Positions 5,523 to 5,668 of a stretch of DNA of 5,668 nucleotides are shown in pieces. The DNA lies in contig JBMNTK010000239.1 of NCBI GenBank assembly GCA_050945695.1, forward strand, positions 1 to 5,668, read 5' to 3'. The DNA is from Ch71 sp050945695. GTDB lineage: Bacteria > Chloroflexota > Anaerolineae > DRVO01. A program made the translations under genes and the position numbers. The first letter of the stretch is position 1. Each line of letters begins with the position of its first letter. Below the pieces are notes generated by a model. That model was not told the origin of the DNA and made no database searches. It worked only from the letters and a program-made list of their open reading frames with translations.

Positions 5523-5572
5523 TGTCATTACGAGCCCCTCTCCCTGTCATTCCGAGCGAAGCGAGGCGGAGA
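5523..5572 (+). repeat. TGTCATTCCGAGCGAAGCGA dispersed repeat, one full and one partial copy
   Basis: A full core at 5545-5572 starts with TGTCATTCCGAGCGAAGCGA, and a truncated copy TGTCATTACGAG lies at 5523-5534, 22 bases earlier. It is the same family as the array at 405-615 but in the opposite orientation, and its inner sequence differs slightly (CATTCCGAG versus CATCCTGAG), so these are related subtypes and not recent duplicates. Confidence 0.75.
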
Positions 5573-5611
5573 GCCCTCGAATGGAATTCGGGGCTAAGGG
5601 GCCTTCGGCCG

Positions 5612-5633
5612 GGCGTCGGCCTTCGCCGACGCC
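5612..5633. other. GC-rich hairpin near the right edge
   Basis: GGCGTCGGC (5612-5620) and GCCGACGCC (5625-5633) form a perfect 9-bp stem around CTTC. A smaller GGCC-TTC-GGCC hairpin precedes it (5600-5610). No T-run follows on either strand. It may be a 3'-end structure of a gene beyond the window or simply GC-rich self-complementarity. Confidence 0.45.
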
Positions 5634-5668
5634 GTTGCGCGCCTGGGGCCTGGGCGCACCAGCGTGCG

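Larger units (their letters stand above)
5108..5668. other. Gene-free region upstream of the ABC operon
   Basis: No credible gene is seen in these 561 bases. Going away from the operon they hold the leader with its ribosome binding site and a 10-bp hairpin (5219-5243), a slightly AT-richer zone with promoter candidates (5279-5402), a large near-palindrome (5409-5482), copies of the TGTCATTCCGAG repeat (5523-5572) and a GC hairpin (5612-5633). A 75-codon minus-strand frame (5528-5301) merely translates the palindrome (LASLRLCVRG) and is not proposed. Positions 5634-5668 show nothing recognisable. Confidence 0.75.

Noticed and set aside
5301..5528. 75-codon minus-strand frame containing LASLRLCVRG
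   Set aside because: It translates the near-palindrome at 5409-5482, has no supporting homology that I recognise and no convincing ribosome binding site.

Overview
The window is GC-rich and all four recognisable genes lie on the minus strand, so the biological order runs from high to low coordinates. No 16S rRNA or other phylogenetic marker is present. The GC content, the Shine-Dalgarno sites and two kinds of dispersed intergenic repeat suggest a free-living, high-GC bacterium. One repeat, read on the minus strand, begins TGTCATCCTGAGCGAAGCGA; the other is a CTTTGCGCCTCTGCGTGAG inverted repeat. Chloroflexota (Anaerolineae-like) is my best guess, but this is inference, because such repeats occur in several phyla.

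Layout from right to left: positions 5668 to 5108 hold no gene. They contain a GC hairpin (5612-5633), one and a half copies of the TGTCATTCCGAG repeat (5523-5572), a large near-palindrome (5409-5482), weak promoter candidates and a leader hairpin (5219-5243). Next come two half-size ABC exporter genes (5107-3362 and 3365-1515) that overlap by ATGA and encode fused membrane and ATPase domains. A small hairpin lies just after the second ABC gene. An HpcH/HpaI-type class II aldolase gene (1439-684) follows 75 bases later and is itself followed by a strong 14-bp hairpin. Positions 683 to 294 contain a tandem array with a period of about 91 bases, built from the same TGTCATCCTGAG element in the opposite orientation to the right-hand copies. 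The window ends inside the N-terminal part of a DUF1624/HGSNAT-type membrane acyltransferase gene (293 to beyond 1).

The two ABC proteins almost certainly form a heterodimeric type IV (ABCB-like) exporter with one normal and one degenerate ATP site. Protein A (581 aa) keeps the catalytic Glu but has an altered signature, LSSGE. Protein B (616 aa) keeps LSGGQ but has Asp in place of the catalytic Glu. These changes fall on the same composite site, the pattern known from asymmetric exporters such as TM287/288 and BmrCD. The substrate cannot be read from the sequence. The aldolase may be co-transcribed with the transporter, but no functional link is visible beyond position. I see no CRISPR array, tRNA, rRNA, transposase or clearly new multi-gene system; the most unusual non-coding material is the repeat architecture at both ends.
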